Shown one piece after another: positions 26,599 to 34,772 of a stretch of 64,000 nt of DNA. Origin of the DNA: UBA5972 sp964567685 (GTDB taxonomy: Bacteria; Pseudomonadota; Alphaproteobacteria; Rhodobacterales; Rhodobacteraceae); NCBI GenBank assembly GCA_964567685.1, contig CAZMNO010000011.1:20669-84668 (forward strand). The letters are read 5' to 3'. The position numbers and the translations under genes are program-made. The first letter of the stretch is position 1, and each line of letters begins with the position of its first letter. The notes under the pieces are model-generated. The model was not told the DNA's origin. It saw only the letters and a program-made list of their open reading frames with translations, and searched no databases.

Positions 26599-28074
26599 AT
26601 GCCAACAAACCAGCAGAGCTGGCAAGCCAGAGGCGGAGGCTGGGGCTCGGCCCCAGAGCATGATTTGAAAACACGCGCAATTGTGGTCAGGGCCGTCGCC
26701 CTTTCGTCACTCCTTATGACGCTGGCGCCAATGGCGCTGGCACAGGCAACAGGCGAGATCGTTACCAAGGAATATGATACCGGCGGTGTCTATGAGGGCA
26801 CGTTCAAAGACGGCAGGCAACACGGGCATGGAACTTTCACCCTGCCCAGCGGCTATGAGTACACCGGCGAGTGGTTTGAGGGCGAGATTCGCGGCCAGGG
26901 CGTCGCCCAGTTCCCCAACGGTTCGATTTACGAGGGAAGTTTTGCTGCGGGCAAACCCGAAGGCACTGGCAAGATCACCTTTGCCGATGGTGGCACTTAT
27001 GTCGGCGAATGGGCTGATGGCAAGATTTCCGGCACAGGTGTGGCACGCTATGCCAACGGGGTAAAATACGACGGCGAGTTTCAGAACGCGCTGCACCACG
27101 GCACCGGCACGATGATCAGCCCAAACGGCTACAAATACGAAGGCAATTGGGTCAACGGCATCAAAAGCGGCGCAGGCACGATCACCTATCCGGATGGCGC
27201 GATCTATTCCGGTGACATCGTCAATGGTGTACGCGAGGGCCAGGGCGAACTGAAGATGCCCGACGGGCTGGCCTATATCGGCGCCTGGAAGAACGGCCAG
27301 ATCAACGGGCTCGGGGTGCTGACGCAAGCCAATGGCGACGTCTACGAGGGCCTTCTCGTCAGCGGCCAGCGCCATGGGACCGGCATCGTGCGCTATGCCA
27401 ATGGCGATACCTATGAAGGCGGGTTCGTCAAGGACCAGCGCCACGGCAAGGGGCTTTTCACCGGCAAGGATGGCTATATCTATGACGGCGGCTGGGTTGA
27501 GGGCCGGATCGAAGGGGAAGGCACGGTCACCTATCCGGACGGGTCGATCTATACCGGGGGCTTCAAAAATGATCTGGCCGACGGCACGGGTAAAATCACC
27601 TATTCGGACGGATCTTCCTACGAAGGCGGCTGGGCAAAAGGCGTGATCGAAGGCAGCGGTATCGCGCGCTATGCCAACGGGTTGGTTTATGAAGGCGAGT
27701 TCAAAGACGCAAAGAACCACGGCACCGGCACCATGACCTATGGCGACGGCTACAAATATGTCGGCGGGTGGTCTGACGGGCTCCGCCACGGACAGGGTGA
27801 AGCGACCTATGCCGATGGCACGGTTTACACCGGTGAATTCAACGCCGGTCAACGTGATGGTGCGGGTTCCATCGTGATGCCTGACGGATTCAATTATGAT
27901 GGCCAGTGGAAAGACGGCGAGATCGATGGTGAGGGAATTGCGACCTATGCCAATGGCGATGTCTATACCGGCTTTTTTGCCCGCGGCAAACGCCAGGGCG
28001 AAGGCAAGATGGAATACGCCAGCGGCGAGATCAGAGCCGGCACCTGGTCTGACGGGCGGCTGGTCGAAGAATAA
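26599..28074 (+). CDS. MORN-repeat protein, probably exported
   Basis: The protein consists almost wholly of 18-19 consecutive MORN repeats of 23 residues (YEGxFxxGxxHGxGTxxxxxG), from about 26770 to the end. MORN arrays bind phospholipids or proteins and form flat beta-hairpin strips. A hydrophobic signal-like stretch VVRAVALSSLLMTLAPMALAQA precedes the array. The start is uncertain: TTG 26665 (KTRAIVVRAV, ideal signal peptide), ATG 26599 and ATG 26557 are all possible, and none has a strong ribosome site. The repeat composition keeps a 547-codon antisense frame open, which is a shadow. The next gene, an exported protein, follows 19 bp later. Confidence 0.82.
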   Translation: MPTNQQSWQARGGGWGSAPEHDLKTRAIVVRAVALSSLLMTLAPMALAQATGEIVTKEYDTGGVYEGTFKDGRQHGHGTFTLPSGYEYTGEWFEGEIRGQGVAQFPNGSIYEGSFAAGKPEGTGKITFADGGTYVGEWADGKISGTGVARYANGVKYDGEFQNALHHGTGTMISPNGYKYEGNWVNGIKSGAGTITYPDGAIYSGDIVNGVREGQGELKMPDGLAYIGAWKNGQINGLGVLTQANGDVYEGLLVSGQRHGTGIVRYANGDTYEGGFVKDQRHGKGLFTGKDGYIYDGGWVEGRIEGEGTVTYPDGSIYTGGFKNDLADGTGKITYSDGSSYEGGWAKGVIEGSGIARYANGLVYEGEFKDAKNHGTGTMTYGDGYKYVGGWSDGLRHGQGEATYADGTVYTGEFNAGQRDGAGSIVMPDGFNYDGQWKDGEIDGEGIATYANGDVYTGFFARGKRQGEGKMEYASGEIRAGTWSDGRLVEE

Positions 28075-28093
28075 TCTTAAAGGAGTTTTCCCC

Positions 28094-28657
28094 ATGCGTT
28101 TGATTTTGTCCGGGCTGATCCTGTCGGCCCTCCTGGCCACCAATGCCCTGGCCGGAACCATCGAAGATAACTTCAAACGCGCAGTTGAGGAGGCAGAGGC
28201 GGGCAATGGCACTGCAAGTGCCGCTGCCATGCGCGAAGCGGCTGCCGATCTGTGGCTGGAAACGCCACTTGGTTTTTCCGAGGCCCTTTTCGTTACAGGT
28301 GACACGCTTTTATTTGGTGCCTTTGATCCGCGCGACTCCAACGTCTTCAAAGCAGGCGATGTTGTTTTCGTATATGCCGAACCGATCGGTTATGGCTGGC
28401 GTAAAGAGGGCGATTTCTTTGTCACCGAGCTGGTCGTCGATGCCGCCCTGCTTGCCCCGGAAGGCGATGTTCTGTGGGAGCAAAAGGAGTTTGGCAAGTT
28501 CGATCTCGCTAGCCGCCGCCGCTTCATGGAATATATGCTCAACCTTGAACTGAACATTTCCGGTCTGCCAGCGGGTAAATACGTGCTCGAATATTCGCTG
28601 ACCGACAATGTTCTGGGCAATCAGGCCAAGATAACTCTGCCGCTTATCGGTGAATAA
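28094..28657 (+). CDS. Secreted hypothetical protein paired with the MORN protein
   Basis: AGGAG eight bases before ATG 28094 fixes the start. The 187-residue protein begins with a clear signal peptide, MRLILSGLILSALLATNALA, cut after ALA. The mature part is predicted mixed alpha/beta with FKAGDVVFVYAEPIGYGW, DFFVTELVVDAALL, and a C-terminal NISGLPAGKYVLEYSLTDNVLG, which looks like a beta-sandwich. I do not recognise a family. It follows the MORN gene by 19 bp on the same strand, so the two are probably translated from one mRNA and may act together in the periplasm. Confidence 0.8.
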   Translation: MRLILSGLILSALLATNALAGTIEDNFKRAVEEAEAGNGTASAAAMREAAADLWLETPLGFSEALFVTGDTLLFGAFDPRDSNVFKAGDVVFVYAEPIGYGWRKEGDFFVTELVVDAALLAPEGDVLWEQKEFGKFDLASRRRFMEYMLNLELNISGLPAGKYVLEYSLTDNVLGNQAKITLPLIGE

Positions 28658-28669
28658 GCCACCGGTAAG

Positions 28670-29281
28670 TCACTTTTGACGCGGCTGGCGAAACCCGTCG
28701 ATCTGAAGTGATATCAGACGCCCGCCCTCACGAACCAGATCAAAACACCGGTTGTTGAGCGACCAGCGCATGGCTGAACCCTGAATCAAGGACAGCAACA
28801 GCGCCGCAGCATCCTCCGCGTTTAGCGAGCTGCGAAACTCCTCCTGTTCCACACCCCGGGCAAAGAGGGCTGCAAAGACGGCTTGTCGATTGCCCATCAA
28901 CGCCACGAACCGCAGTCTGAGCTGGTCGTTCTCTGCATGCAATTCACGCGAAAAAAGGATCGCGGGGATCGCCGGATTATCCTGAATGAACGACAGGTGG
29001 CGCTCGATCACGTCCTGCAGACAATCCGCTGCTGACTGGTCCGGCCCCAACTGGATTTCACTATTCGTATCCAGAAAAACCGAAATACGCTCGGCCACCG
29101 CCATCCAGATATCACCCTTGGTCGGGAAATGCCGGAAAATCGCCGGCTGCGATATCCCGATCTCTTCAGCCACATGCTGGGTTGTCAATCGGTCCGGCCC
29201 CAATTCACCGGCCAGCCGGATTGCCGTCTCGACAATCTCCTCTTTGCGCTGGCTGGCGGGTTTTCTTCGCTGCACTGTCAA
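28670..29281 (-). CDS. TetR family transcriptional regulator
   Basis: The TTG start at 29281 overlaps the stop of the preceding membrane-protein gene (TTGA) and has GGAG nine bases upstream. It gives 203 residues starting MTVQRRKPASQRKEEIVE. GTG 29275 is an alternative, and the open frame up to 29536 overlaps coding DNA. The helix-turn-helix is TTQHVAEEIGISQPAIFRHFPTKGDIW. The C-terminal part is a TetR ligand-binding domain. It is the third gene of an operon headed by the cytochrome gene, and the inverted repeat at 30202-30223 is its likely operator. Confidence 0.88.
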   Translation of the reverse strand: MTVQRRKPASQRKEEIVETAIRLAGELGPDRLTTQHVAEEIGISQPAIFRHFPTKGDIWMAVAERISVFLDTNSEIQLGPDQSAADCLQDVIERHLSFIQDNPAIPAILFSRELHAENDQLRLRFVALMGNRQAVFAALFARGVEQEEFRSSLNAEDAAALLLSLIQGSAMRWSLNNRCFDLVREGGRLISLQIDGFRQPRQK

Positions 29282-29691
29282 ACGGGCGATCTCCTGTTTC
29301 TGAGCGCTACAGTGGCGGCCCAGGCTATACCGATCCAGACGAGGCTGCGCAAAGCCATTGCGCCCACTGTGCGCATCTCGAAGTTTCCGCCACCCAGAGC
29401 ATGTATTCCGAATGCGGCAAACACAGCCAACGTCAACCCGGCAATTGCAAATGCCAGAACCCGCGCCCATTCCTGGGCCCGGAACAACCCCGCCCCGGCC
29501 GCCACATAGGCAAAGCCCGCAAGGAAATTGAACCAAAGCACGAAGGGCACGTAGTCACCGGCGGCAATCCGCACCGCTTCATCGCCAAAAAGCACGCGGT
29601 TGCCGGATATCAGCGTCACCGCCCCAAACAGCACAGCAAAGACCGCCAGTCCTTTCAGCGTCAGAGAGGGTATAGTCTTTGCCTCGTCCAT
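29278..29691 (-). CDS. Four-helix integral membrane protein, function unknown
   Basis: A protein of 137 residues with four predicted membrane helices: LTLKGLAVFAVLFGAVTLISG, VPFVLWFNFLAGFAYVAAGAGLF, ARVLAFAIAGLTLAVFAAFGI and LRSLVWIGIAWAATVAL. It resembles small DoxX-like or DUF membrane proteins but has no motif I can name. It lies 12 bp after the cytochrome gene and overlaps the TetR start, so it belongs to the same operon. Confidence 0.78.
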   Translation of the reverse strand: MDEAKTIPSLTLKGLAVFAVLFGAVTLISGNRVLFGDEAVRIAAGDYVPFVLWFNFLAGFAYVAAGAGLFRAQEWARVLAFAIAGLTLAVFAAFGIHALGGGNFEMRTVGAMALRSLVWIGIAWAATVALRNRRSPV

Positions 29692-29703
29692 AAGATCAAT
29701 CCT

Positions 29704-30174
29704 TCATTCAGTCTCGATTTTCAGTTGATATCCGGCGTGACATGACGTGCATTTTTCCAGCAAAGCCCCCAGTTTCCTCTGGATCTCCTTACCGTCGCCC
29801 ATATCTGCAGCTTCCTGCCCCAGATCATCAAACGCCTTGTGCATCGACATGCCCAGCGCTTTGAAATCCAGCGGAAGCTTCGCCAGCATTGCCGGTGATT
29901 CAGCCCGCGCTGCGGCCATGCCAACAGAATGGGCGGTTGCGGTTACGGACTCCATGTCCTCGTCGACAAGTGCCACTGTAATGGTCTGAACCGCTTCCAG
30001 AAGACCGCGCATTTCACCCAGCACCTTGTTATGTTCAGCCGGTGAAAGCAGCACGGCGGTGCGCCCATCCTCGCCCTCTTCCACAGCGCCCTGCACCAGA
30101 AAAACATAGGCCATCCCCACCATCAGGATGACTGAAACACCGGTAACAGCCCAACAAAACTTGCAGTTCTTCAT
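29704..30174 (-). CDS. Membrane-anchored c-type cytochrome (cytochrome c'-like)
   Basis: The 156-residue protein starts with an uncleaved or lipidless anchor (CWAVTGVSVILMVGMAYVFLV). It is followed by a helical domain and a single heme site CTSCHAGYQ close to the C-terminus. The heme near the C-terminus of a four-helix bundle is the layout of class II cytochromes (c', c-556). It would sit on the periplasmic face. It is the first gene of an operon with a membrane protein and a TetR regulator, so its expression is probably induced by a ligand or stress. Confidence 0.85.
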   Translation of the reverse strand: MKNCKFCWAVTGVSVILMVGMAYVFLVQGAVEEGEDGRTAVLLSPAEHNKVLGEMRGLLEAVQTITVALVDEDMESVTATAHSVGMAAARAESPAMLAKLPLDFKALGMSMHKAFDDLGQEAADMGDGKEIQRKLGALLEKCTSCHAGYQLKIETE

Positions 30175-30201
30175 CTAACTCACTCCAGATTGATTTCACT
30201 A

Positions 30202-30223
30202 AGTTAGTGATTACTAGCTAACT
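30202..30223. promoter_or_regulatory. Probable TetR-family operator upstream of the cytochrome operon
   Basis: AGTTAG at 30202-30207 and CTAACT at 30218-30223 are perfect inverted repeats. Nested inside is a second pair, TAGT and ACTA, around GATT. The site lies about 30 bp upstream of the cytochrome start, where the promoter should be. Nested palindromes of this size are typical for TetR dimers. The operon encodes a TetR regulator. Confidence 0.65.
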
Positions 30224-30330
30224 AATCAACTACTGTCAATGTCTCCGGAAAACCGGATAGCGACCATAACCGATCCGCAGCAATGGCCGTGATTCATAAA
30301 AATTGGGCTTTCATATCCCAAAATTGCATC

Positions 30331-30336
30331 TATAGT
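30331..30336 (+). promoter_or_regulatory. Putative -10 element for the leuA leader transcript
   Basis: TATAGT lies seven bases before the ATG of the leader peptide, so transcription would begin at or next to that ATG and the leader mRNA would be leaderless. The matching -35 is weak (CTTTCA at 17-bp spacing). Confidence 0.4.
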
Positions 30337-30343
30337 GCGGCGC

Positions 30344-30424
30344 ATGACAATTTGCGCACATATCACCCCACCGGCACCCGCCGTCCGGCCTATTGCTGCG
30401 CTACTCCTTCTTAGCCGCCTCTGA
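30344..30424 (+). CDS. leuL: leu operon leader peptide (attenuator)
   Basis: A 26-codon open frame, MTICAHITPPAPAV then RPIAALLLLSRL, lies between the operator region and leuA. Four consecutive leucine codons (CTA CTC CTT CTT), plus one Leu as the last codon, sit just before the stop. The stop lies inside the left arm of a strong hairpin. This is the standard geometry of ribosome-stalling leucine attenuators. It is too short for ordinary gene calls. Ribosome stalling at the Leu run under leucine starvation would free the downstream structure and permit leuA expression. Confidence 0.85.
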   Translation: MTICAHITPPAPAVRPIAALLLLSRL

Positions 30425-30455
30425 GCGTGCCTGTCCTGGCGCGCCCGCTCAGAGG
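30418..30455 (+). terminator. Attenuator hairpin upstream of leuA
   Basis: CCTCTGAGCG (30418-30427) pairs perfectly with CGCTCAGAGG (30446-30455) around an 18-base loop. The left arm includes the leader stop codon. No U-run follows, which is odd for intrinsic termination. Either termination is Rho-assisted or the structure acts in another way. Confidence 0.7.
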
Positions 30456-30509
30456 GATTGAAATCGCGCCTCAATGACAGATAAAAGCTAAGAACAACGA
30501 GATAACACC

Positions 30510-32069
30510 ATGACGAAAAACGAAAAATCCGATCAGGATCGTGTCCTGATATTTGACACAACGCTGCGTGATGGCGAGCAAAGCCCCGGCGCGACCATGT
30601 CCCATGACGAAAAACTGGAAATCGCCAGCCTGCTTGACGATATGGGGGTTGATATTATCGAAGCGGGTTTTCCCATTGCCTCTGACGGGGATTTTCAGGC
30701 CGTCAGCGAAATCGCCAGAAACTCGGTCAATTCCGTCATCTGCGGCCTGTCACGGGCCAATTACAAAGATATCGATCGCTGCTGGGAGGCGGTACGCCAC
30801 GCAAATCGCCCGCGCATCCACACCTTTATCGGCACCTCGCCCTTGCACCGTGACATCCCGAAACTCAACAAGGATGAGATGGCCGAGCTCATTCACGATA
30901 CGGTCAGCCACGCCCGCAATCTCTGCGACAACGTGCAATGGTCGCCGATGGATGCCACAAGAACCGAGCATGATTATCTCTGCCGTGTTGTGGAAATCGC
31001 CATCAAGGCCGGTGCCACGACGATCAACATCCCCGATACCGTCGGCTACACCGCCCCGCGCGAAAGCGCCGATCTGATCGCGATGCTCTTGGAAAAGGTG
31101 CCGGGGGCGGATGAGGTCGTCTTTTCAACCCATTGCCACAATGATCTGGGCATGGCAACCGCCAACGCCCTCGCCGCAGTCGAAGCGGGTGCACGACAAA
31201 TCGAATGCACGATCAATGGCTTAGGCGAACGTGCCGGCAACACGGCACTGGAAGAAGTGGTTATGGCGATGAAGGTCAGGCACGACATATTGCCTTATCA
31301 AACCGGCATCGACACCACCAAGATCATTCAGGCCAGCCGCATGGTTGCCACCGTGTCAGGCTTTCCGGTGCAGTTCAACAAGGCCATTGTCGGCAAGAAC
31401 GCCTTTGCCCATGAAAGCGGCATCCATCAGGACGGCATGCTGAAAAACGCCGAAACCTTCGAGATCATGCGCCCTGAAGATATCGGCCTTTCTGAAACCA
31501 ATCTGGTGATGGGCAAACATTCCGGTCGCGCCGCCTTGCGCGCCAAGCTGAGTGAACTTGGCTATGAAATGGGTGACAACCAGCTCAAAGACGTCTTCGT
31601 GCGCTTCAAGGAACTGGCGGATCGCAAGAAAGAGGTGTTCGACGAAGATCTGGTCGCACTGATGACCGACAGCGCCACCAATGCGGCCAATGATTATATG
31701 CAGATCAAATCGCTGAAAGTCATCTGCGGCACCGAAGGCCCGCAATCCGCGGATCTGACGCTGATGATAGACGGCACCGATCACTCGGTTTCAGCCACCG
31801 GCGACGGGCCGGTCGATGCGACCTTCAACGCAGTGAAAGCGCTGTTTCAACACGAGGCGCAATTGCAGCTTTATCAGGTTCAGGCGGTCACCGAAGGCAC
31901 CGACGCGCAGGCGACAGTCAGCGTGCGGATGGAGGAAAACGGCAAGATCGTCACCGGACAAAGCTCGGATACCGACACGGTTGTCGCCTCGGCCAAGGCA
32001 TATGTGAACGCGCTCAACAAGCTTCTGGTAAGGCGCGAAAAGTCGGCTCCGCAAGCGGAAAGCGCGTGA
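30510..32069 (+). CDS. leuA: 2-isopropylmalate synthase
   Basis: The 519-residue enzyme shows the HMGL-like signature FDTTLRDGEQSPGATM, the metal-binding STHCHNDLGMATAN, CTINGLGERAGNTALEE, KAIVGKNAFAHESGIHQDGMLKN and a C-terminal LeuA allosteric domain (residues about 390-505). It condenses acetyl-CoA with 2-ketoisovalerate, the committed step of leucine synthesis, and is normally feedback inhibited by leucine. A leucine leader peptide and hairpin upstream add attenuation. It stands alone, with an intergenic repeat copy downstream. Confidence 0.97.
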   Translation: MTKNEKSDQDRVLIFDTTLRDGEQSPGATMSHDEKLEIASLLDDMGVDIIEAGFPIASDGDFQAVSEIARNSVNSVICGLSRANYKDIDRCWEAVRHANRPRIHTFIGTSPLHRDIPKLNKDEMAELIHDTVSHARNLCDNVQWSPMDATRTEHDYLCRVVEIAIKAGATTINIPDTVGYTAPRESADLIAMLLEKVPGADEVVFSTHCHNDLGMATANALAAVEAGARQIECTINGLGERAGNTALEEVVMAMKVRHDILPYQTGIDTTKIIQASRMVATVSGFPVQFNKAIVGKNAFAHESGIHQDGMLKNAETFEIMRPEDIGLSETNLVMGKHSGRAALRAKLSELGYEMGDNQLKDVFVRFKELADRKKEVFDEDLVALMTDSATNAANDYMQIKSLKVICGTEGPQSADLTLMIDGTDHSVSATGDGPVDATFNAVKALFQHEAQLQLYQVQAVTEGTDAQATVSVRMEENGKIVTGQSSDTDTVVASAKAYVNALNKLLVRREKSAPQAESA

Positions 32070-32153
32070 GGTATTAGGGCTTTTTTAGCTGGCGTTTTTG
32101 CTTTTGCTGAGTTGGTCATTTTTGCCCTGGAGCAAATGCCGGATGATTTAGCC

Positions 32154-32330
32154 ACTGAGCCGCGCATTGACGACGCGCGCGGGGGCGATGCAACACTGGT
32201 GTGCTGGCACTTTATGCCGATCAAGCGCGTGCCACTTTCCAGCGTTCCGCAAACCTCGGCCAATCGCCGCCGCGAGGGTGCGCGTCGGCGATGCGCGGCG
32301 GGCTTCGCCCTTTGTCCCGCGCGGGCGCGC
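32154..32330 (+). repeat. Palindromic intergenic repeat, full copy R2
   Basis: A left arm GAGCCGCGCATTGACGACGC near 32157 is the inverted repeat of GCGCGTCGGCGATGCGCGGC at 32280-32299. About 100 bp lie between them, and a small hairpin tail (GGGCTTCGCCC) with CCGCGCG follows. The whole unit aligns with R4 (62611-62780). It fills most of the 345-bp gap between leuA and the phosphohexomutase gene. Short open frames across it are spurious. Confidence 0.75.
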
Positions 32331-32414
32331 TTTTCCAAACGGTAGCTCGGAGTCAAGATCGACCGATGCGCCAGCCAGATGGATAAATCGAAAGGGCTGT
32401 TGGTAAAACATACA

Positions 32415-33911
32415 TCAAAGCGTCTGGTCGTAATCTCCGACCGATGGCTCGGTGCGAATGACCGCATCAAGATCGGCAAAAATTGCCCGCAGTTCCGCCT
32501 CGCTTTCCGGGCTTTCGCAAACCACCACCAGATTGGGTGTATTGGACGAGGCGCGCACCAGCCCCCAGCCGCCATTGTCCAGAATAACCCGCGACCCGTT
32601 GACCGTGACCACCCGTTCGATCTTGCGCCCTCCAAGGCTGCCGCCACCTTCAAACCGCGCCACCAGCTTGCCGACCAGCCGTTCAAGCACATCGTATTTC
32701 TCGGTATCCGGGCAGAAGGGCGACATGGTCGGGCTGGAAAAGGTTTTCGGCAGCGCTTTCCTGAGATCGGACATTTTCATATCCGGGTTGCGGTCCATCA
32801 GCTTGCAAAGCTCAACCGCCACCCGCATGCCACAATCATATCCCCGGCCGACGGGTTCGGCCAAAAAGTAATGCCCGGACTTTTCAAACCCCGCCAGAGC
32901 ACCAATTTCCTTGACCCGGCGCTTCATGTGGCTGTGCCCGGTCTTCCAGTAATCCGCCTTCACATCAAGCGCCTTCAATTCCGGGTCCGAGGCAAACAGC
33001 CCGGTGGATTTCACATCCGCCACAAAGGTTGATCCCGGATAAAGCTTGGCCAGATCGCGGGCCATGATAACACCCACCTTGTCGGCAAAAATCTCTTCGC
33101 CCTCGTCATCGACAACCCCACAACGATCGCCGTCGCCATCAAATCCCAGCGCCATATCTGCACCCGAGGCCTTAACGCTTGCCGCCATATCATGCAGCAT
33201 TTCCATCGCTTCGGGGTTGGGGTTGTAATGGGGAAAGGTGTAATCCAGCTCGTTATGGCTCGGCACCACTTCCACCCCGATCCGCTCCAGCACATAAGGT
33301 GCAAAGGCTGATGCGGTGCCATTGCCGGTGGCGCAAACAACCTTGAGCTTGCGCGACATTTTGAAATCGCCGCACAGATCATCAAGATAAGCGTAATAAA
33401 CCCCGTCAACGCGCTCGCAACGTCCGCCTTCACGGGCGATGCCTTCGCCATTCAGTACAATATCTCGCAAACGACTCATCTCATCCGGCCCATGGGTCAG
33501 CGGGCGTTCAAACCCCATCTTGACCCCTGTCCAGCCGTTCGGATTATGGCTCGCCGTTACCATCGCCACGGCAGGCGCATCCAGATGGAACTGGCTGAAA
33601 TAGGCCATCGGCGACAGCGCAGGGCCGATATCCTTGACCGTGATCCCGGCCTGAATGAGCCCCAGCATCAGGGCGTTTTTGATGGTTAGGGAATAGTCGC
33701 GATAATCATTGCCCACGGCGATGACCGGCTCGATGCCAACCTCAAACATCTGCGTGCCAAGCCCCAGACCCAGCGCCGTCATGCCCGGCAGATTGATCTC
33801 GTCGGGGTATTTCCAGCGCGCGTCATATTCACGAAACCCGGTTGGTGTAATCATCGGTTCGCGCAGGAATTCCCAACTGTTCTGCGCCACCTGGTCGAGG
33901 GGTTTGGTCAA
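32415..33911 (-). CDS. Phosphomannomutase / phosphoglucomutase
   Basis: The 498-residue protein has the phosphoserine loop MVTASHNPNGWTGVK (S121), the metal-binding LGFDGDGDRCGVVDDEG, and the sugar-binding region EKSGHYF. The first domain is preceded by ITPTGFREYDARW. It interconverts hexose-6-phosphate and hexose-1-phosphate for nucleotide-sugar synthesis. It lies 24 bp downstream of kdsA on the same strand, so it probably supplies sugar nucleotides for the same polysaccharide. Man versus Glc preference cannot be read. Confidence 0.9.
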   Translation of the reverse strand: MTKPLDQVAQNSWEFLREPMITPTGFREYDARWKYPDEINLPGMTALGLGLGTQMFEVGIEPVIAVGNDYRDYSLTIKNALMLGLIQAGITVKDIGPALSPMAYFSQFHLDAPAVAMVTASHNPNGWTGVKMGFERPLTHGPDEMSRLRDIVLNGEGIAREGGRCERVDGVYYAYLDDLCGDFKMSRKLKVVCATGNGTASAFAPYVLERIGVEVVPSHNELDYTFPHYNPNPEAMEMLHDMAASVKASGADMALGFDGDGDRCGVVDDEGEEIFADKVGVIMARDLAKLYPGSTFVADVKSTGLFASDPELKALDVKADYWKTGHSHMKRRVKEIGALAGFEKSGHYFLAEPVGRGYDCGMRVAVELCKLMDRNPDMKMSDLRKALPKTFSSPTMSPFCPDTEKYDVLERLVGKLVARFEGGGSLGGRKIERVVTVNGSRVILDNGGWGLVRASSNTPNLVVVCESPESEAELRAIFADLDAVIRTEPSVGDYDQTL

Positions 33912-33935
33912 AACTCTATCTCCGAAAAAGCGGGT

Positions 33936-34769
33936 TCAGATTGAAATCGGGTTTGCTTTCGCCAGCCGGTCAAACGCCATCAGGCTATCGATCAACGCCG
34001 GCATCTGATCAAGATATATCATATTGGGCCCATCACAGGGGGCGTTGTCGGGATCCTCGTGCGTTTCGGCAAAGACAGCGGCAATGCCCAGTGAAACAGC
34101 GGCGCGGGCCATCACCTGCGCAAATTCCCTCTGCCCGCCGGACGACCCGCCTCTGCCACCCGGTTGCTGCACGGAATGGGTTGCATCCATCACAACCGGA
34201 TATCCATCAGCTGCCATTTGCGGCAGACCGCGCATATCAACGACCAGTGTGTTATACCCAAACGAGCTGCCACGTTCGCAAAGCATGATCCTGTCATTTC
34301 CGGTAGAGGCGATTTTTGCCGCGACATTCGGCATTTCCCAGGGCGCCAGGAACTGCCCCTTTTTTACATTGATCGCCGCCCCGGTATTACCTGCGGCCAG
34401 CAACAAATCGGTCTGGCGACACAAAAACGCCGGGATCTGCAAAACATCCACAACATCGGCAACATCAGCGCATTGATCGGGCGCGTGCACATCGGTCAGA
34501 ACCGGCACCCCAATCGCGCTTTTAACCTCGCCCAGCGCCTTGAGACCCTGATCAATCCCAAGGCCGCGCTTGCCCGAAAGCGATGTCCGGTTGGCCTTGT
34601 CAAAGGAACTTTTGAATATGTAACCCGCCCCGGCCGCGTCACAGGCTTCCTTCATGGTCCCGGCAATCATCTGGGCGTGATCCACACTTTCCAATTCGCA
34701 AGGGCCTGCGATCAGCGTCAAAGGCCGGTCATTGCCGATCTTCAGCGCCCCTATTTCAACTGTTTTCAT
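33936..34769 (-). CDS. kdsA: 3-deoxy-8-phosphooctulonate synthase
   Basis: The 277-residue enzyme matches KdsA: LIAGPCELESVDHAQMIAGT, YIFKSSFDKANRTSLSGKRG, VLTDVHAPDQCADVADVVDVLQIPAFLCRQTDLL, KKGQFLAPWEMPN, DATHSVQQPGGRGGSSGGQREFA. It condenses arabinose-5-phosphate with PEP to Kdo-8-phosphate. It starts three bases after the kpsE-like stop, in an export operon, which suggests Kdo use in a capsule linker in addition to lipid A. Confidence 0.96.
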   Translation of the reverse strand: MKTVEIGALKIGNDRPLTLIAGPCELESVDHAQMIAGTMKEACDAAGAGYIFKSSFDKANRTSLSGKRGLGIDQGLKALGEVKSAIGVPVLTDVHAPDQCADVADVVDVLQIPAFLCRQTDLLLAAGNTGAAINVKKGQFLAPWEMPNVAAKIASTGNDRIMLCERGSSFGYNTLVVDMRGLPQMAADGYPVVMDATHSVQQPGGRGGSSGGQREFAQVMARAAVSLGIAAVFAETHEDPDNAPCDGPNMIYLDQMPALIDSLMAFDRLAKANPISI

Positions 34770-34772
34770 CGT

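Noticed and set aside
26640..26660. GC hairpin (CTGGGGC / GCCCCAG) as terminator
   Set aside because: No U-run follows and it lies within the likely N-terminal coding region of the MORN gene.
26707..28350. 547-codon open frame on the minus strand
   Set aside because: It is antisense to the MORN gene. The regular repeat codons keep the opposite frame free of stops, and its Ala/Ile/Asp-rich translation is a mirror of the repeats.
31880..32692. 270-codon minus-strand frame across the leuA end and repeat R2
   Set aside because: It overlaps leuA and the phosphohexomutase gene in other frames and is made largely of repeat sequence. Similar frames arise at R4 from the same repeat.
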